From Chitinophaga sp. Ak27 (GTDB lineage: Bacteria > Bacteroidota > Bacteroidia > Chitinophagales > Chitinophagaceae), in assembly GCF_012726295.1 (NCBI RefSeq), contig NZ_JABAOB010000008.1:329872-393871 (forward strand): DNA of 64,000 nucleotides, read 5' to 3'. The notes beneath the pieces are model-generated. The model did not search any database. It was not told the DNA's origin and worked only from the letters and a program-made list of their open reading frames with translations. Within the stretch, counting starts at the first letter, position 1; each line of letters begins with the position of its first letter. Shown one piece after another: positions 18,566 to 25,812 of this stretch. The translations under genes were made by a program, and so were the position numbers.

Positions 18566-20518
18566 ATGAAAAAGAGTTTGCTATATATAGGACTGGTCGC
18601 ACTCACATTAAATGTAGGGTGCAATAAGGATAAAGAATTCCTGAACGTACCGCCCACAGATGTATTGCAGGATGAGCAGTTATGGAATGATGAAGGGCTG
18701 ATATTGTCAGTGCTGGCTGATTTATACGATCGTTATCCCGATCGCCAGACCGATTATAATAACACTCCTATCCCTTCCATGGTAACCCAAACCATTGATA
18801 ACTGGGCGGAGTTTGCCCGTTTTGATGAAGCGTTCGCATCTGAAAATGGCCAGTACTGGAGGCATGGAGCCAGTGAGTATGACTATGTGTTTCCCGGTAT
18901 GATGGTAAAGGACCGGGGCGAGATTACCTATTGGGATTATGCTTATATCCGTGAGCTGAATACTTTTATCGCTAAATGTGCTACCTCTGTAAAGTTGAAG
19001 CAGGACGTAAAAGACCGCTTCATTGCGGAAGCACGGTACCTGAGAGCGGTGGTGTATTTCGAAGAAGTGAAGAGGCTGGGTGGCGTGCCGTTGATCCTGG
19101 AGCCGTTGCAGTATGATTATAAGGGAGATCCGGCCTACCTGCAACATGCGAGGGCAAAGGAGTCTGATATTTATGATTTTGTACTTAGCGAGATGGATAC
19201 CATCAAGAAATATGTTCCGTCCAGCCCGGTCAGCAAAACGCGGGTAACAGTAGGCCTGGCGCTGGCAACCAAAGCCAGGGCTGCCCTGTATGCGGCCTCC
19301 ATTGCCAAGTATGGCGCCACCACACCGGAAGTGTCGCTGCCTGGCGGTGAAGTAGGTATTCCCGCTGCCAAAGCAAATGGCTACTATACGATTGCCCTGA
19401 AAACAGCCCAGGAGTTGATCAACAGTGGTAGCTACTCGCTGTATAAGAAGAACAGCGATAACCTGACACAGAACTTTGTCAGTCTCTTTATAGACAAAGG
19501 TTCTAACCCGGAAGTAATTTTTGCAAAGGATTACAAGCTGCAAAGTGGCAGGGTACAGGGTTGGACTCTCTGGAGCCAGCCCCGCTCCAATGCAGAGGAG
19601 CAACAGGGTGGGCGCCTCAATCCTTCGCTTAACCTGGTGCAGTCGTTCGAACTGCTGGATAATACTTTTGCACCGTTGCCCATCAATGCTCCCGGCGGTG
19701 GCTATGTGTATTACGGCGACCCGCAGGACCTGTTTGCCAATAGAGATCCACGTTTAGCCGCTACAGTTATACTGCCCGGGTCATCGTTTAAAGACAAGCC
19801 GGTGGATATCTGGGCAGGGTACATCCGTAATAATGGCAGCATCGTAACCGGGGATAATTTCGGTGCAAAAGGTAAGCTGGAGCCTAACGGACCAGATGTG
19901 CAGGTGGTAGGATATGATGGCCCGGTAAACAACCTGGAGTTCAGCGCGCAGTCTGGTTTCATTGTCAGGAAATATATGGATCCTACCGTAGGTTCGGGTC
20001 GTATCGGTACCCAGAGCGAGGTGTGGTGGATCCGTTACCGGTATGCAGAAGTATTGCTGAATGCGGCAGAAGCGGCGTTTGAACTGGGACAGGCAGACGT
20101 TGCCGCCGGTTATATCAACCAGGTGAGAGAAAGGGCTGGATTTACCATCCCACTTACACCCGGCGATATTACCTTCGGCCGGATTGTACATGAAAGGAAA
20201 GTAGAGCTGGCCTTTGAAGGGCATGAGTTCTGGGATATGAAACGCTGGCGCCTGGCCCATAAAGTATGGAACGGTGAAAGCGTACCGCTTACTACCAACC
20301 CCGGCGATCCGGAAGCTGTAAGTACCCGCGTATTTGCGTTATGGCCATATAAAGTGTATGATCCGGGAGGCCCGAATAATGGGAAATATATCTTTAAACA
20401 AGTGCTGCCCGGTGCGGTTACTTCTGCTCACAAGTTCCGGATCGGGAATTACTACAGCTCCATAGGCGATGACATTCGTAGTAATAATCCTAAAATAGTA
20501 AAGAATCCTAACCAGTAA
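18566..20518 (+). CDS. RagB/SusD-family surface nutrient-binding lipoprotein
   Basis: The 650-residue lipoprotein should act as the lid over the SusC channel and capture the glycan. The signal peptide ends in a lipobox at C19 (TLNVGCNKDKE). The charged residues just after Cys resemble the Bacteroidota surface-export signal. SusD hallmarks are the TPR-like helices with FIAEARYLRAVVYFEEVKRL and the C-terminal motif RIVHERKVELAFEGHEFWDMKRW. The protein is somewhat longer than many SusD proteins, which are about 500-600 residues. It lies in the PUL operon directly after SusC. Confidence 0.95.
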   Translation: MKKSLLYIGLVALTLNVGCNKDKEFLNVPPTDVLQDEQLWNDEGLILSVLADLYDRYPDRQTDYNNTPIPSMVTQTIDNWAEFARFDEAFASENGQYWRHGASEYDYVFPGMMVKDRGEITYWDYAYIRELNTFIAKCATSVKLKQDVKDRFIAEARYLRAVVYFEEVKRLGGVPLILEPLQYDYKGDPAYLQHARAKESDIYDFVLSEMDTIKKYVPSSPVSKTRVTVGLALATKARAALYAASIAKYGATTPEVSLPGGEVGIPAAKANGYYTIALKTAQELINSGSYSLYKKNSDNLTQNFVSLFIDKGSNPEVIFAKDYKLQSGRVQGWTLWSQPRSNAEEQQGGRLNPSLNLVQSFELLDNTFAPLPINAPGGGYVYYGDPQDLFANRDPRLAATVILPGSSFKDKPVDIWAGYIRNNGSIVTGDNFGAKGKLEPNGPDVQVVGYDGPVNNLEFSAQSGFIVRKYMDPTVGSGRIGTQSEVWWIRYRYAEVLLNAAEAAFELGQADVAAGYINQVRERAGFTIPLTPGDITFGRIVHERKVELAFEGHEFWDMKRWRLAHKVWNGESVPLTTNPGDPEAVSTRVFALWPYKVYDPGGPNNGKYIFKQVLPGAVTSAHKFRIGNYYSSIGDDIRSNNPKIVKNPNQ

Positions 20519-20529
20519 AACAAATAACG

Positions 20530-21231
20530 ATGAAGATAATAGTTAGAAGTATACTGTTTGTGGCGTTGGTAGCAGGTGTCGCTTCCTGTAAGAAAGATAA
20601 CTACCCGGCGCCGGCCAGCACCTTCAGTGGGAGACTGGTATACCAGGGGGAACCCGTGAATGTGAGCTATAACGATGTGTATTTTGAACTATGGGAGCCC
20701 GGCTGGGGAAAAAGTACAGCGATAAATGTGAATGTAAGCCAGGATGGCAGTTTTTCAGCATTACTGTTTAATGCCAGTTACAAATTGGTTATTCCGGCTT
20801 CGCAAGGGCCGTTCCGCTCTTTAACCGATAAAGGAACAGGTACAGATACCATGCTGCTGAATGTTTCCGGCAATATAAAACAGGATATAGAAGTAATGCC
20901 TTATTATATGATCCGTACGCCCAAATTCGCCAACACCGGTCGTTCGCTGTCCGCCACCTTCCGCATTGATAAGATTATTACTGATGCCAACGCCCGGAAC
21001 GTGGAAAAAGTAGCGCTCTATGTTTGTAAAAATCAGTTTGTAGATGGACGTAATAGCATCAAAACCGTGGAAAAATCAGGCTCGGCTATCACAGACCCTA
21101 CTAATGTAAGCCTGCAGCTAGATATCCCGGATGTGGTGCCTGCGCAGAAGTCAGTATTTGCCCGTATCGGGTTAAAAGTAGCGGGAGTAGAAGACATGAT
21201 TTTTTCAGGTGTGCAGGAAATAGTTTTGTAG
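20530..21231 (+). CDS. DUF3823-type surface lipoprotein, last gene of the PUL operon
   Basis: The 233-residue lipoprotein has lipobox Cys C20 (GVASCKKDNY) with the lysine-rich surface-export-like tail. The body matches the DUF3823 pattern: an N-terminal carboxypeptidase-regulatory-like beta-sandwich (FSGRLVYQGEPV, FELWEPGWGK) and a second beta domain. Members occupy the SusE/SusF position in Bacteroidota PULs and probably bind glycan at the surface. It starts 11 bp after SusD and its stop codon lies 1 bp before repeat copy B, which should terminate the operon. No enzyme motif is visible. Confidence 0.85.
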   Translation: MKIIVRSILFVALVAGVASCKKDNYPAPASTFSGRLVYQGEPVNVSYNDVYFELWEPGWGKSTAINVNVSQDGSFSALLFNASYKLVIPASQGPFRSLTDKGTGTDTMLLNVSGNIKQDIEVMPYYMIRTPKFANTGRSLSATFRIDKIITDANARNVEKVALYVCKNQFVDGRNSIKTVEKSGSAITDPTNVSLQLDIPDVVPAQKSVFARIGLKVAGVEDMIFSGVQEIVL

Positions 21232-21232
21232 T

Positions 21233-21352
21233 AAGCATAAAGCAGAAAGCGTAAAGCAGAAAGCTATTGTCACGTATGATCTTGGCGAATTAAAAATCGC
21301 TCCGGGCATTCGCTACAATAGCTTTCTGCTTTACGCTTTCTGCTTTATGCTT
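21233..21352. repeat. dispersed palindromic element, copy B (long-core form)
   Basis: A perfect 38-bp inverted repeat (21233-21270 and 21315-21352) encloses a 44-nt core. The arms are tandem AAAGC units (AAGCATAAAGCAGAAAGCG, then TAAAGCAGAAAGCTATTGT). The core, including GGCGAAT and AAAAATCGC, resembles the core of copy D when one is reverse-complemented. The right arm encodes the last codons and stop of the lysR gene (IKQKA stop). The element lies between two convergent genes and would form a very stable hairpin. Confidence 0.9.
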
Positions 21353-22209
21353 GCTGCAATTGTTTCATGCAGGATTTCTATCAGTCTCTTCACTGCTTTC
21401 GAAGGCGATTTTTTATAGGTAAGCATAAATACCTCCACATCCGGCAGGGAAGGCAGTCCGGAAGCGCCGTTGAGTACGGAGCATCCTGCCGGAAGACCCA
21501 TGGCCGTGCGGATGGTAATGCCCAGTCCTGCCTGCGCAGCCGCCCACATACCGGCGAGGCTGCCGCTGGTGAGGGCAGGCCGCCAGGAGCGGTTTATTTT
21601 TTCGAGGGCATTGAGTCCTATTTTGCGGAAGAAGCAGGGTGCTTCAAATAAGAGCAGGGGAAGAGGATCTTGCCGGGTGATAGTGCTATGTTGACTGCTG
21701 CCAATCCATCGGACGGGGAGCGAACCAATGGGGATGGCATTTTCCGGTATTGTTTTTCCGAAAGAAATAATCACATCCAGCTTTCCACTTTCCAGTTGTT
21801 GAGCCAGGGGAGCCTGCCTATCGATGGTCACTTCGATTTCCATATGGGGGTGTACGGCCGCAAAGCGCGCCAGTACAGTAGGTAATCCACTCTCTGCAAA
21901 GTCGGCCGGTATGCCCAGCCGTACTTTGCCGGCAATCTGTGTAGCGCTGAGGGCGGCCACAGCCTGCTGGTTGATATCGAGCAATTGCCTGGCATAGCCG
22001 AGCAGCAGGTCGCCGCTGGCTGTTAATTGCCAGCCCCGGCCCTGTTTAATAAACAGCTGGTGCCCCGTCATTTCCTCCAGTCGCTGCATTTGCAGGCTTA
22101 CGGCCGATTGGGAGCGGGCTACCTGGTCGGCGGCTCTGGCAAAACTATTCAGATCAACTGCCAGCACAAATGTGCGCAACAAATCTAGGTCCAGCAGGTC
22201 GGTGGTCAT
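21331..22209 (-). CDS. LysR-family transcriptional regulator
   Basis: The 292-residue protein has an N-terminal winged HTH (about 5-63: LLRTFVLAVDLNSFARAADQVARSQSAVSLQMQRLEE, written here as one helix-turn-helix region) and a LysR substrate-binding domain (about 90-285). It is divergent from the cupin/tautomerase pair, the classic arrangement for a LysR regulator of a neighbouring operon. A T-N11-A type palindrome lies in the shared spacer. The last codons (ASIKQKA stop) come from repeat copy B. The inducer is unknown. Confidence 0.93.
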   Translation of the reverse strand: MTTDLLDLDLLRTFVLAVDLNSFARAADQVARSQSAVSLQMQRLEEMTGHQLFIKQGRGWQLTASGDLLLGYARQLLDINQQAVAALSATQIAGKVRLGIPADFAESGLPTVLARFAAVHPHMEIEVTIDRQAPLAQQLESGKLDVIISFGKTIPENAIPIGSLPVRWIGSSQHSTITRQDPLPLLLFEAPCFFRKIGLNALEKINRSWRPALTSGSLAGMWAAAQAGLGITIRTAMGLPAGCSVLNGASGLPSLPDVEVFMLTYKKSPSKAVKRLIEILHETIAASIKQKA

Positions 22210-22241
22210 AGTTTGATTTTATTAAAGTATTTGGTTAAATG

Positions 22242-22279
22242 TTTCAATATTGCAAATGTATGAAAGCTACGTAAGTTTG
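22242..22279 (+). promoter_or_regulatory. consensus Bacteroidota promoter of the cupin gene overlapping a LysR-type box
   Basis: TTG at 22250-22252, a 19-bp spacer and TAAGTTTG at 22272-22279 match the Bacteroidota housekeeping promoter exactly. The near-palindrome TTTCAATATTGCAAA (22242-22256, central CAATATTG perfect) covers the -33 element and fits a LysR T-N11-A box. On the minus strand, TACATTTG (22253-22260) could serve as the lysR -7 element, so the two promoters overlap and LysR could control both. Confidence 0.6.
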
Positions 22280-22297
22280 TAATGAAATCATTTTCTC

Positions 22298-22684
22298 ATG
22301 AAGAAATTACTATCAGCCATGGCTATATTATCAGCAGGCGCGACTGCAGCACAAACAGCGCCGGTGCGTAAGCAGCTATTGCAGCAAGACTTACCCGCTT
22401 TCAGCATAGAAGAAGTAAGGATGGACCAGATCACCCTGGCGCCGGGGCAGGGCGCTCCCGTGCATCATCATCCAGGCGAAGTATACGGCTATATTGTATC
22501 GGGCGAAATTACCTACCAGCCTGCCGGGGCGACTGCCGTCGTGTTACATGCCGGCGATGCCTTCCGTGAAGTAGCGGGACAAGAGATTACACAATTTAAA
22601 AATGCACATGCCGATCAACCGGCTTCTTTTGTAGCTGTTTACCTGTTGAAAAAAGGTCAGCCGCCTATCATCATTAAAAAGTAA
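22298..22684 (+). CDS. exported cupin-domain protein
   Basis: The 128-residue protein has a signal peptide (about 1-19, TAAQTAP) and one small cupin barrel. The metal-binding motif is seen as H56-H57-H58 and E61 (PVHHHPGEVYGYIVSGEI), and a second motif region around HAGDAFRE. Such proteins bind a metal and may act as a small oxygenase, isomerase or sensor; none can be chosen here. It is followed after 3 bp by a tautomerase gene and is divergent from LysR, its likely regulator. The start follows a consensus promoter. Confidence 0.85.
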   Translation: MKKLLSAMAILSAGATAAQTAPVRKQLLQQDLPAFSIEEVRMDQITLAPGQGAPVHHHPGEVYGYIVSGEITYQPAGATAVVLHAGDAFREVAGQEITQFKNAHADQPASFVAVYLLKKGQPPIIIKK

Positions 22685-22687
22685 TAT

Positions 22688-23074
22688 ATGCCTTTCGTAC
22701 AGATCTATCTGGGCGCCCATCTCTCCCCGGCTAACAAAAAAGATATTTCCATGGCCATACACCAAGGCCTCATGGCGCATTTCCTCATCCCGGAAAAAGA
22801 TTATTTCCAGGTGATTCACGTAATGCAGCCAGAAGATTTGTTGTATCCCGATAGCTATTTTGATGTGCCTCATTCGAACAACCTTATTTATATACGCATT
22901 ACTGCCCGTTCAGGCAGAACCGTGGAAATGAAGCAGGCGCTGTATAAAACTATCGCCAGCCGTATTGCGGCTACTACGCCGGTGAGTGAAAATGATGTGG
23001 TGATTATATTAGTGGAGAACGAATTACCCGATTGGTCATTTGGAAAAGGAGTGGCACAGATGGTAGGGAAATAA
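22688..23074 (+). CDS. tautomerase-superfamily protein (tautomerase_2 type)
   Basis: The 128-residue protein begins Met-Pro, and Pro2 would be the catalytic N-terminal proline after Met removal. The pattern MPFVQIYLGAHLSPANKK, then FQVIHVMQPEDLLY and the ending DWSFGKGVAQM, matches the fused or long tautomerases of the 4-oxalocrotonate tautomerase superfamily. It probably isomerises a small keto/enol compound. It is co-transcribed with the cupin gene (3-bp gap). The substrate is unknown. Confidence 0.85.
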   Translation: MPFVQIYLGAHLSPANKKDISMAIHQGLMAHFLIPEKDYFQVIHVMQPEDLLYPDSYFDVPHSNNLIYIRITARSGRTVEMKQALYKTIASRIAATTPVSENDVVIILVENELPDWSFGKGVAQMVGK

Positions 23075-23078
23075 TGGT

Positions 23079-23114
23079 ATACGCTGTGAGGATGCCCGTA
23101 TCCTCACAGCGTAT
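23079..23114. terminator. bidirectional hairpin terminator between tautomerase and reductase genes
   Basis: A perfect 15-bp inverted repeat (ATACGCTGTGAGGAT at 23079-23093, its complement at 23100-23114) has a 6-nt loop GCCCGT. It sits exactly between two convergent stop codons. On the plus strand it is followed by a TTATTTTTT tract. Confidence 0.8.
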
Positions 23115-23118
23115 GCGG

Positions 23119-23643
23119 TTATTTTTTGTAGTGTAGTTCCAACACGCCGCTGCTATATGGTTTGGCTGCTGTAAACTGGAAAACCTTTTCCATCGGAATA
23201 CCGCCGAAAGCAGGAATGCCATCGCCTAATACAATTGGAATAACATGGAGGATCATTTCATCAATAAGATTTTCTGCCAACAATGCCCCATTCAGCTGTC
23301 CGCCGCCCGCCAGCCATATATCCTTACCCGTTCCGGCTTTTAGCTCCCGTACAAAGTCGATGATATTTTCGCTGACAAATGTTACATAGGGTGCGGTGGT
23401 GAGGCTGCGATCTCTCGTAAAAACATAATTGGTTTTTTCTGTGTACGGAAAATCGCCCATCGCCAAAATGTCTTTATAGGTAGTATGACCAATCAACGTG
23501 GTATCGATCGTTGCAAAGAAATCTGCATAACCATAATCGGTACCTTCCGGATTAGGAAACCCCAGCAGCCAGTCGATTTTTCCTGCTTTGTCGGCCACAA
23601 ATCCATCCAGGCTCATCGCCGTGTAAACTTTTACTTGCTTCAT
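23119..23643 (-). CDS. dihydrofolate-reductase-family protein (RibD C-terminal/YyaP type)
   Basis: The 174-residue single-domain protein has the RibD_C/DHFR fold. The N-terminal TAMSLDGFVADKAGKIDWL motif is typical of YyaP/YwjB-type reductases. An NADPH-site segment IWLAGGGQLNGALL and the C-terminal IPIVLGDGIPAFGG follow. It probably reduces a small molecule with NADPH, but the substrate of these stand-alone proteins is unknown and it should not be called FolA. It is transcribed alone, convergent with the tautomerase gene. Confidence 0.88.
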   Translation of the reverse strand: MKQVKVYTAMSLDGFVADKAGKIDWLLGFPNPEGTDYGYADFFATIDTTLIGHTTYKDILAMGDFPYTEKTNYVFTRDRSLTTAPYVTFVSENIIDFVRELKAGTGKDIWLAGGGQLNGALLAENLIDEMILHVIPIVLGDGIPAFGGIPMEKVFQFTAAKPYSSGVLELHYKK

Positions 23644-23756
23644 CTTTTTTTTACAAAGGTGAGGATAAGCGAGGGTTTAAAATTGTACAAAATTTCCTTT
23701 TATCGATGCTGAAAAATCACATTGATAAATTATCGTATAAAATAATAGTGTGATAA

Positions 23757-23893
23757 AAAATATCTGTTAAGATTCAAGCGGGGCGTTTGTTTAGATGGTA
23801 ATTTCGGCACTTTATCAGCAAAAGCTGATGGTGATTGTTTGTCTAACCCGGTCGAATGGTAAATAACCCTGCTGCTTACAGCGGGGTTTTTTT
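23757..23893 (+). ncRNA. possible small non-coding RNA with intrinsic terminator
   Basis: The 248-bp spacer between two minus-strand genes has plus-strand signals that no gene explains. A promoter-like pair (ATTG at 23721-23724, 18-bp gap, TAATAGTG at 23743-23750) is followed by an enclosing stem GTTTAGA/TCTAAC (23789-23795 with 23842-23847, one bulge). Inside is a perfect hairpin ATCAGC-AAAA-GCTGAT (23814-23829). A strong intrinsic terminator comes last (10-bp stem 23865-23888, then T-tract to 23893). No good reading frame is present. The alternative is a bidirectional terminator of the araC gene with chance structure upstream. Confidence 0.35.
23865..23893 (+). terminator. intrinsic terminator (10-bp stem plus T-tract)
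   Basis: AACCCTGCTG pairs with CAGCGGGGTT (one T-G wobble) around a CTTA loop and is followed by a run of T ending at 23893. The T-tract is best on the plus strand, although the hairpin also lies directly behind the minus-strand araC stop codon and may serve both directions. Confidence 0.7.
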
Positions 23894-24737
23894 ATGAGAG
23901 GAAAATGGTATTGGGCATCTTGTCGTGTACCTGTTGCTGCTTCACTGCCTTCCGGAATGCAGAGGGCGTAATACCTGCAAATGTTTTAAATACCCGGATA
24001 AAATGTGCCTGGTCATAAAATCCATTATCATAGGCAATATCCGTCAGCGGCCTGTTGGGATATGCGGCTATCTGTGCTACTGCGGTATTTACCAGCCCGA
24101 GGTGCGTATATTTTTTGGGCGCCATTCCCAGTATGGTATTACAGGTATGGATATATTTTTTGGAAGAAATCAGTTTATCTGAAATGTTGGATTTAATATG
24201 CCCTTTTTGCAGCGTGAATGGTGTTTGCAGGGCCATCACTTCTTCGGGAATTGATTGAGGCCGCGCCTTTTTGAGCAGGAATTTTTCCATGATCAGCAGT
24301 TTGTCTGCCGGTGTTAGCGCGGTGTCCAGCTCCTGTAACAAGGTAAGCGCGGATGCGCCCCAGATATCGGGCAAGGAGAGTGGGCGTTCCTGAAGGGTGG
24401 CGGCCGACAGGCCACATAAACGGTACAGCCCAAAAGGTTTCAACATGATGCCCAGGGCCTTATATTTTCCCTGCGCATGAGTAGTAATGGGCCCTGGCAA
24501 TACAGCCGATGCCATCCCCTGTTGGTCATAACGTAGTTGTTGCTGCGGACCAGTAACGGCAAAATGATCACCGAAATTGATGATCAGTTCCTGGTGTAGA
24601 AAAGGGATGGTATAGCAATGCAGTTTAATAGCCGGTGCCTCATGATACCAAAGGTAGTCTATGGCTTCTATGAGTTCATTTCGCGGTGTGTGTATGTATG
24701 CATCCATCGGGGCAAAGATACGATTTGTCGATCGCAT
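23892..24737 (-). CDS. AraC-family transcriptional regulator with DUF6597-type N-terminal domain
   Basis: The 281-residue protein has an N-terminal sensory domain of the DUF6597 type (HTPRNELIEAIDYLWYHE, PFGLYRLCG). A C-terminal AraC DNA-binding domain (about 165-270) carries the second HTH LTDIAYDNGFYDQAHFIRVF and AGITPSAFRK. An internal Met at residue 12 (MDAYIHTPRNE, codon ending at 24704) is an equally good start, since the family usually begins near there. The gene is divergent from the YihY-like gene with a short 47-bp spacer. The target is unknown. Confidence 0.88.
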   Translation of the reverse strand: MRSTNRIFAPMDAYIHTPRNELIEAIDYLWYHEAPAIKLHCYTIPFLHQELIINFGDHFAVTGPQQQLRYDQQGMASAVLPGPITTHAQGKYKALGIMLKPFGLYRLCGLSAATLQERPLSLPDIWGASALTLLQELDTALTPADKLLIMEKFLLKKARPQSIPEEVMALQTPFTLQKGHIKSNISDKLISSKKYIHTCNTILGMAPKKYTHLGLVNTAVAQIAAYPNRPLTDIAYDNGFYDQAHFIRVFKTFAGITPSAFRKAVKQQQVHDKMPNTIFLS

Positions 24738-24784
24738 GGCGAGGGTAGTAAATTAATCAGTAAATTGGGCCTTAATTGCCTGGC

Positions 24785-25711
24785 ATGGAAACCGTTACAA
24801 AGGAAAGAATATTACCCCGCTGGCAGCTGTTGCTGCTGTCTTTCAAGGATGCATATCAATCGCTCCAGGCAAATGATCCGTTGAGGATGGCGGGCGCAAC
24901 AGCCTTTTTTACCACTTTTGCCTTGCCTGCTATCCTTATTATCATTATCCAATTACTGCGGGTGATATTCCGGATCCAGCATCCGGGGAAACGGTTGATG
25001 GCACAGCTGGAGGGCATGTTTGGCGTGGAAACAACAGAAGCCATCCTGCAAACGTTGCAGGCATTCCGGAGCATTGCGCAAAACTGGATCATTGCTATTG
25101 CAGGATTTCTTTTTTTGCTCTTTGTCGCTACCACTTTGTTTAAGATAATAAAAGGTTCGCTTAATGAGTTGTGGCGGGTGCGTCCTTCGCAGAAAGTAGG
25201 CTTTGGCCGTATAATGTTATCCCGCCTGAAAGGGGCGCTGGTGATTGTTTTTGCAGGTATCCTGTTTATCATCGACCTGGTTGCTGAAACAGCCAGGACC
25301 TTCCTGGGAAAGTATATAGATGAATATATACCGGCACTGGGCATTTACTACAATAGTGCCCTGAACTATGTGATATCGGTGCTGGTGGTGATGATCTGGT
25401 TTTTCCTGGTATTCTATTTTCTGCCCGATGGCCGTCCACGTTGGAGAGTAGGTCTCACCGGCGCTTTTGTAACGAGTATTTTATTCAACATAGGCAAAGC
25501 GGTATTGAAAGTGATGCTCACATATAGCAGTATCAATAGTATTTACGGTGCTTCCGCATCAATTGTGCTGTTATTGCTGTTTATGTTTTATTCTTCCCTG
25601 ATATTTTATTTCGGCGCTTGTTTTACGGATGCCTGGGGGGCCCGTACTGCGCGTCCTGTTGTGCCGTTGCATTACGCCAACCGGTATGCGCTGACAGATA
25701 CGGCTGAATAG
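24785..25711 (+). CDS. YihY/BrkB-family inner membrane protein
   Basis: The 308-residue protein has about six membrane helices (around 40-60, 95-120, 145-170, 190-215, 220-245, 255-280). Family motifs include RMAGATAFFTTFALPAI near the N-terminus and the helix VLLLLFMFYSSLIFYFGACF near the C-terminus. YihY/BrkB proteins are widespread with no settled function; older reports of an RNase activity are not supported for the family. I chose ATG 24785; a TTG at 24776 would add three residues. It is divergent from araC. Confidence 0.88.
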   Translation: METVTKERILPRWQLLLLSFKDAYQSLQANDPLRMAGATAFFTTFALPAILIIIIQLLRVIFRIQHPGKRLMAQLEGMFGVETTEAILQTLQAFRSIAQNWIIAIAGFLFLLFVATTLFKIIKGSLNELWRVRPSQKVGFGRIMLSRLKGALVIVFAGILFIIDLVAETARTFLGKYIDEYIPALGIYYNSALNYVISVLVVMIWFFLVFYFLPDGRPRWRVGLTGAFVTSILFNIGKAVLKVMLTYSSINSIYGASASIVLLLLFMFYSSLIFYFGACFTDAWGARTARPVVPLHYANRYALTDTAE

Positions 25712-25742
25712 GCCCCCGGGCGACTGGCATAAGAGCTATACA

Positions 25743-25774
25743 GAATTCGCAATTATTAAGCGCGAATTCGCAAT
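25743..25774 (+). promoter_or_regulatory. 21-bp-phased direct repeat upstream of the GH95 gene
   Basis: The 11-mer GAATTCGCAAT occurs at 25743-25753 and again at 25764-25774, 21 bp start to start, which is two helical turns. It lies just upstream of a promoter-like GTATATTTTG (25796-25805) and the GH95 ATG at 25813. Phased direct repeats on one DNA face are typical of AraC-type and LytTR-type activators. Confidence 0.5.
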
Positions 25775-25812
25775 CCTTTTGATGACTGTTTTTTTTGTAT
25801 ATTTTGTAAGAC

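Noticed and set aside
23779..23860. tRNA-like appearance (TGGTAA, GGTCGAATGG) in the 23.8-kb spacer
   Set aside because: No acceptor stem pairing and no canonical T-arm or anticodon arm; treated only as part of a possible small RNA.
24776..24784. TTG at 24776 as start of the YihY-like gene
   Set aside because: Adds only three residues; ATG 24785 is the simpler start.
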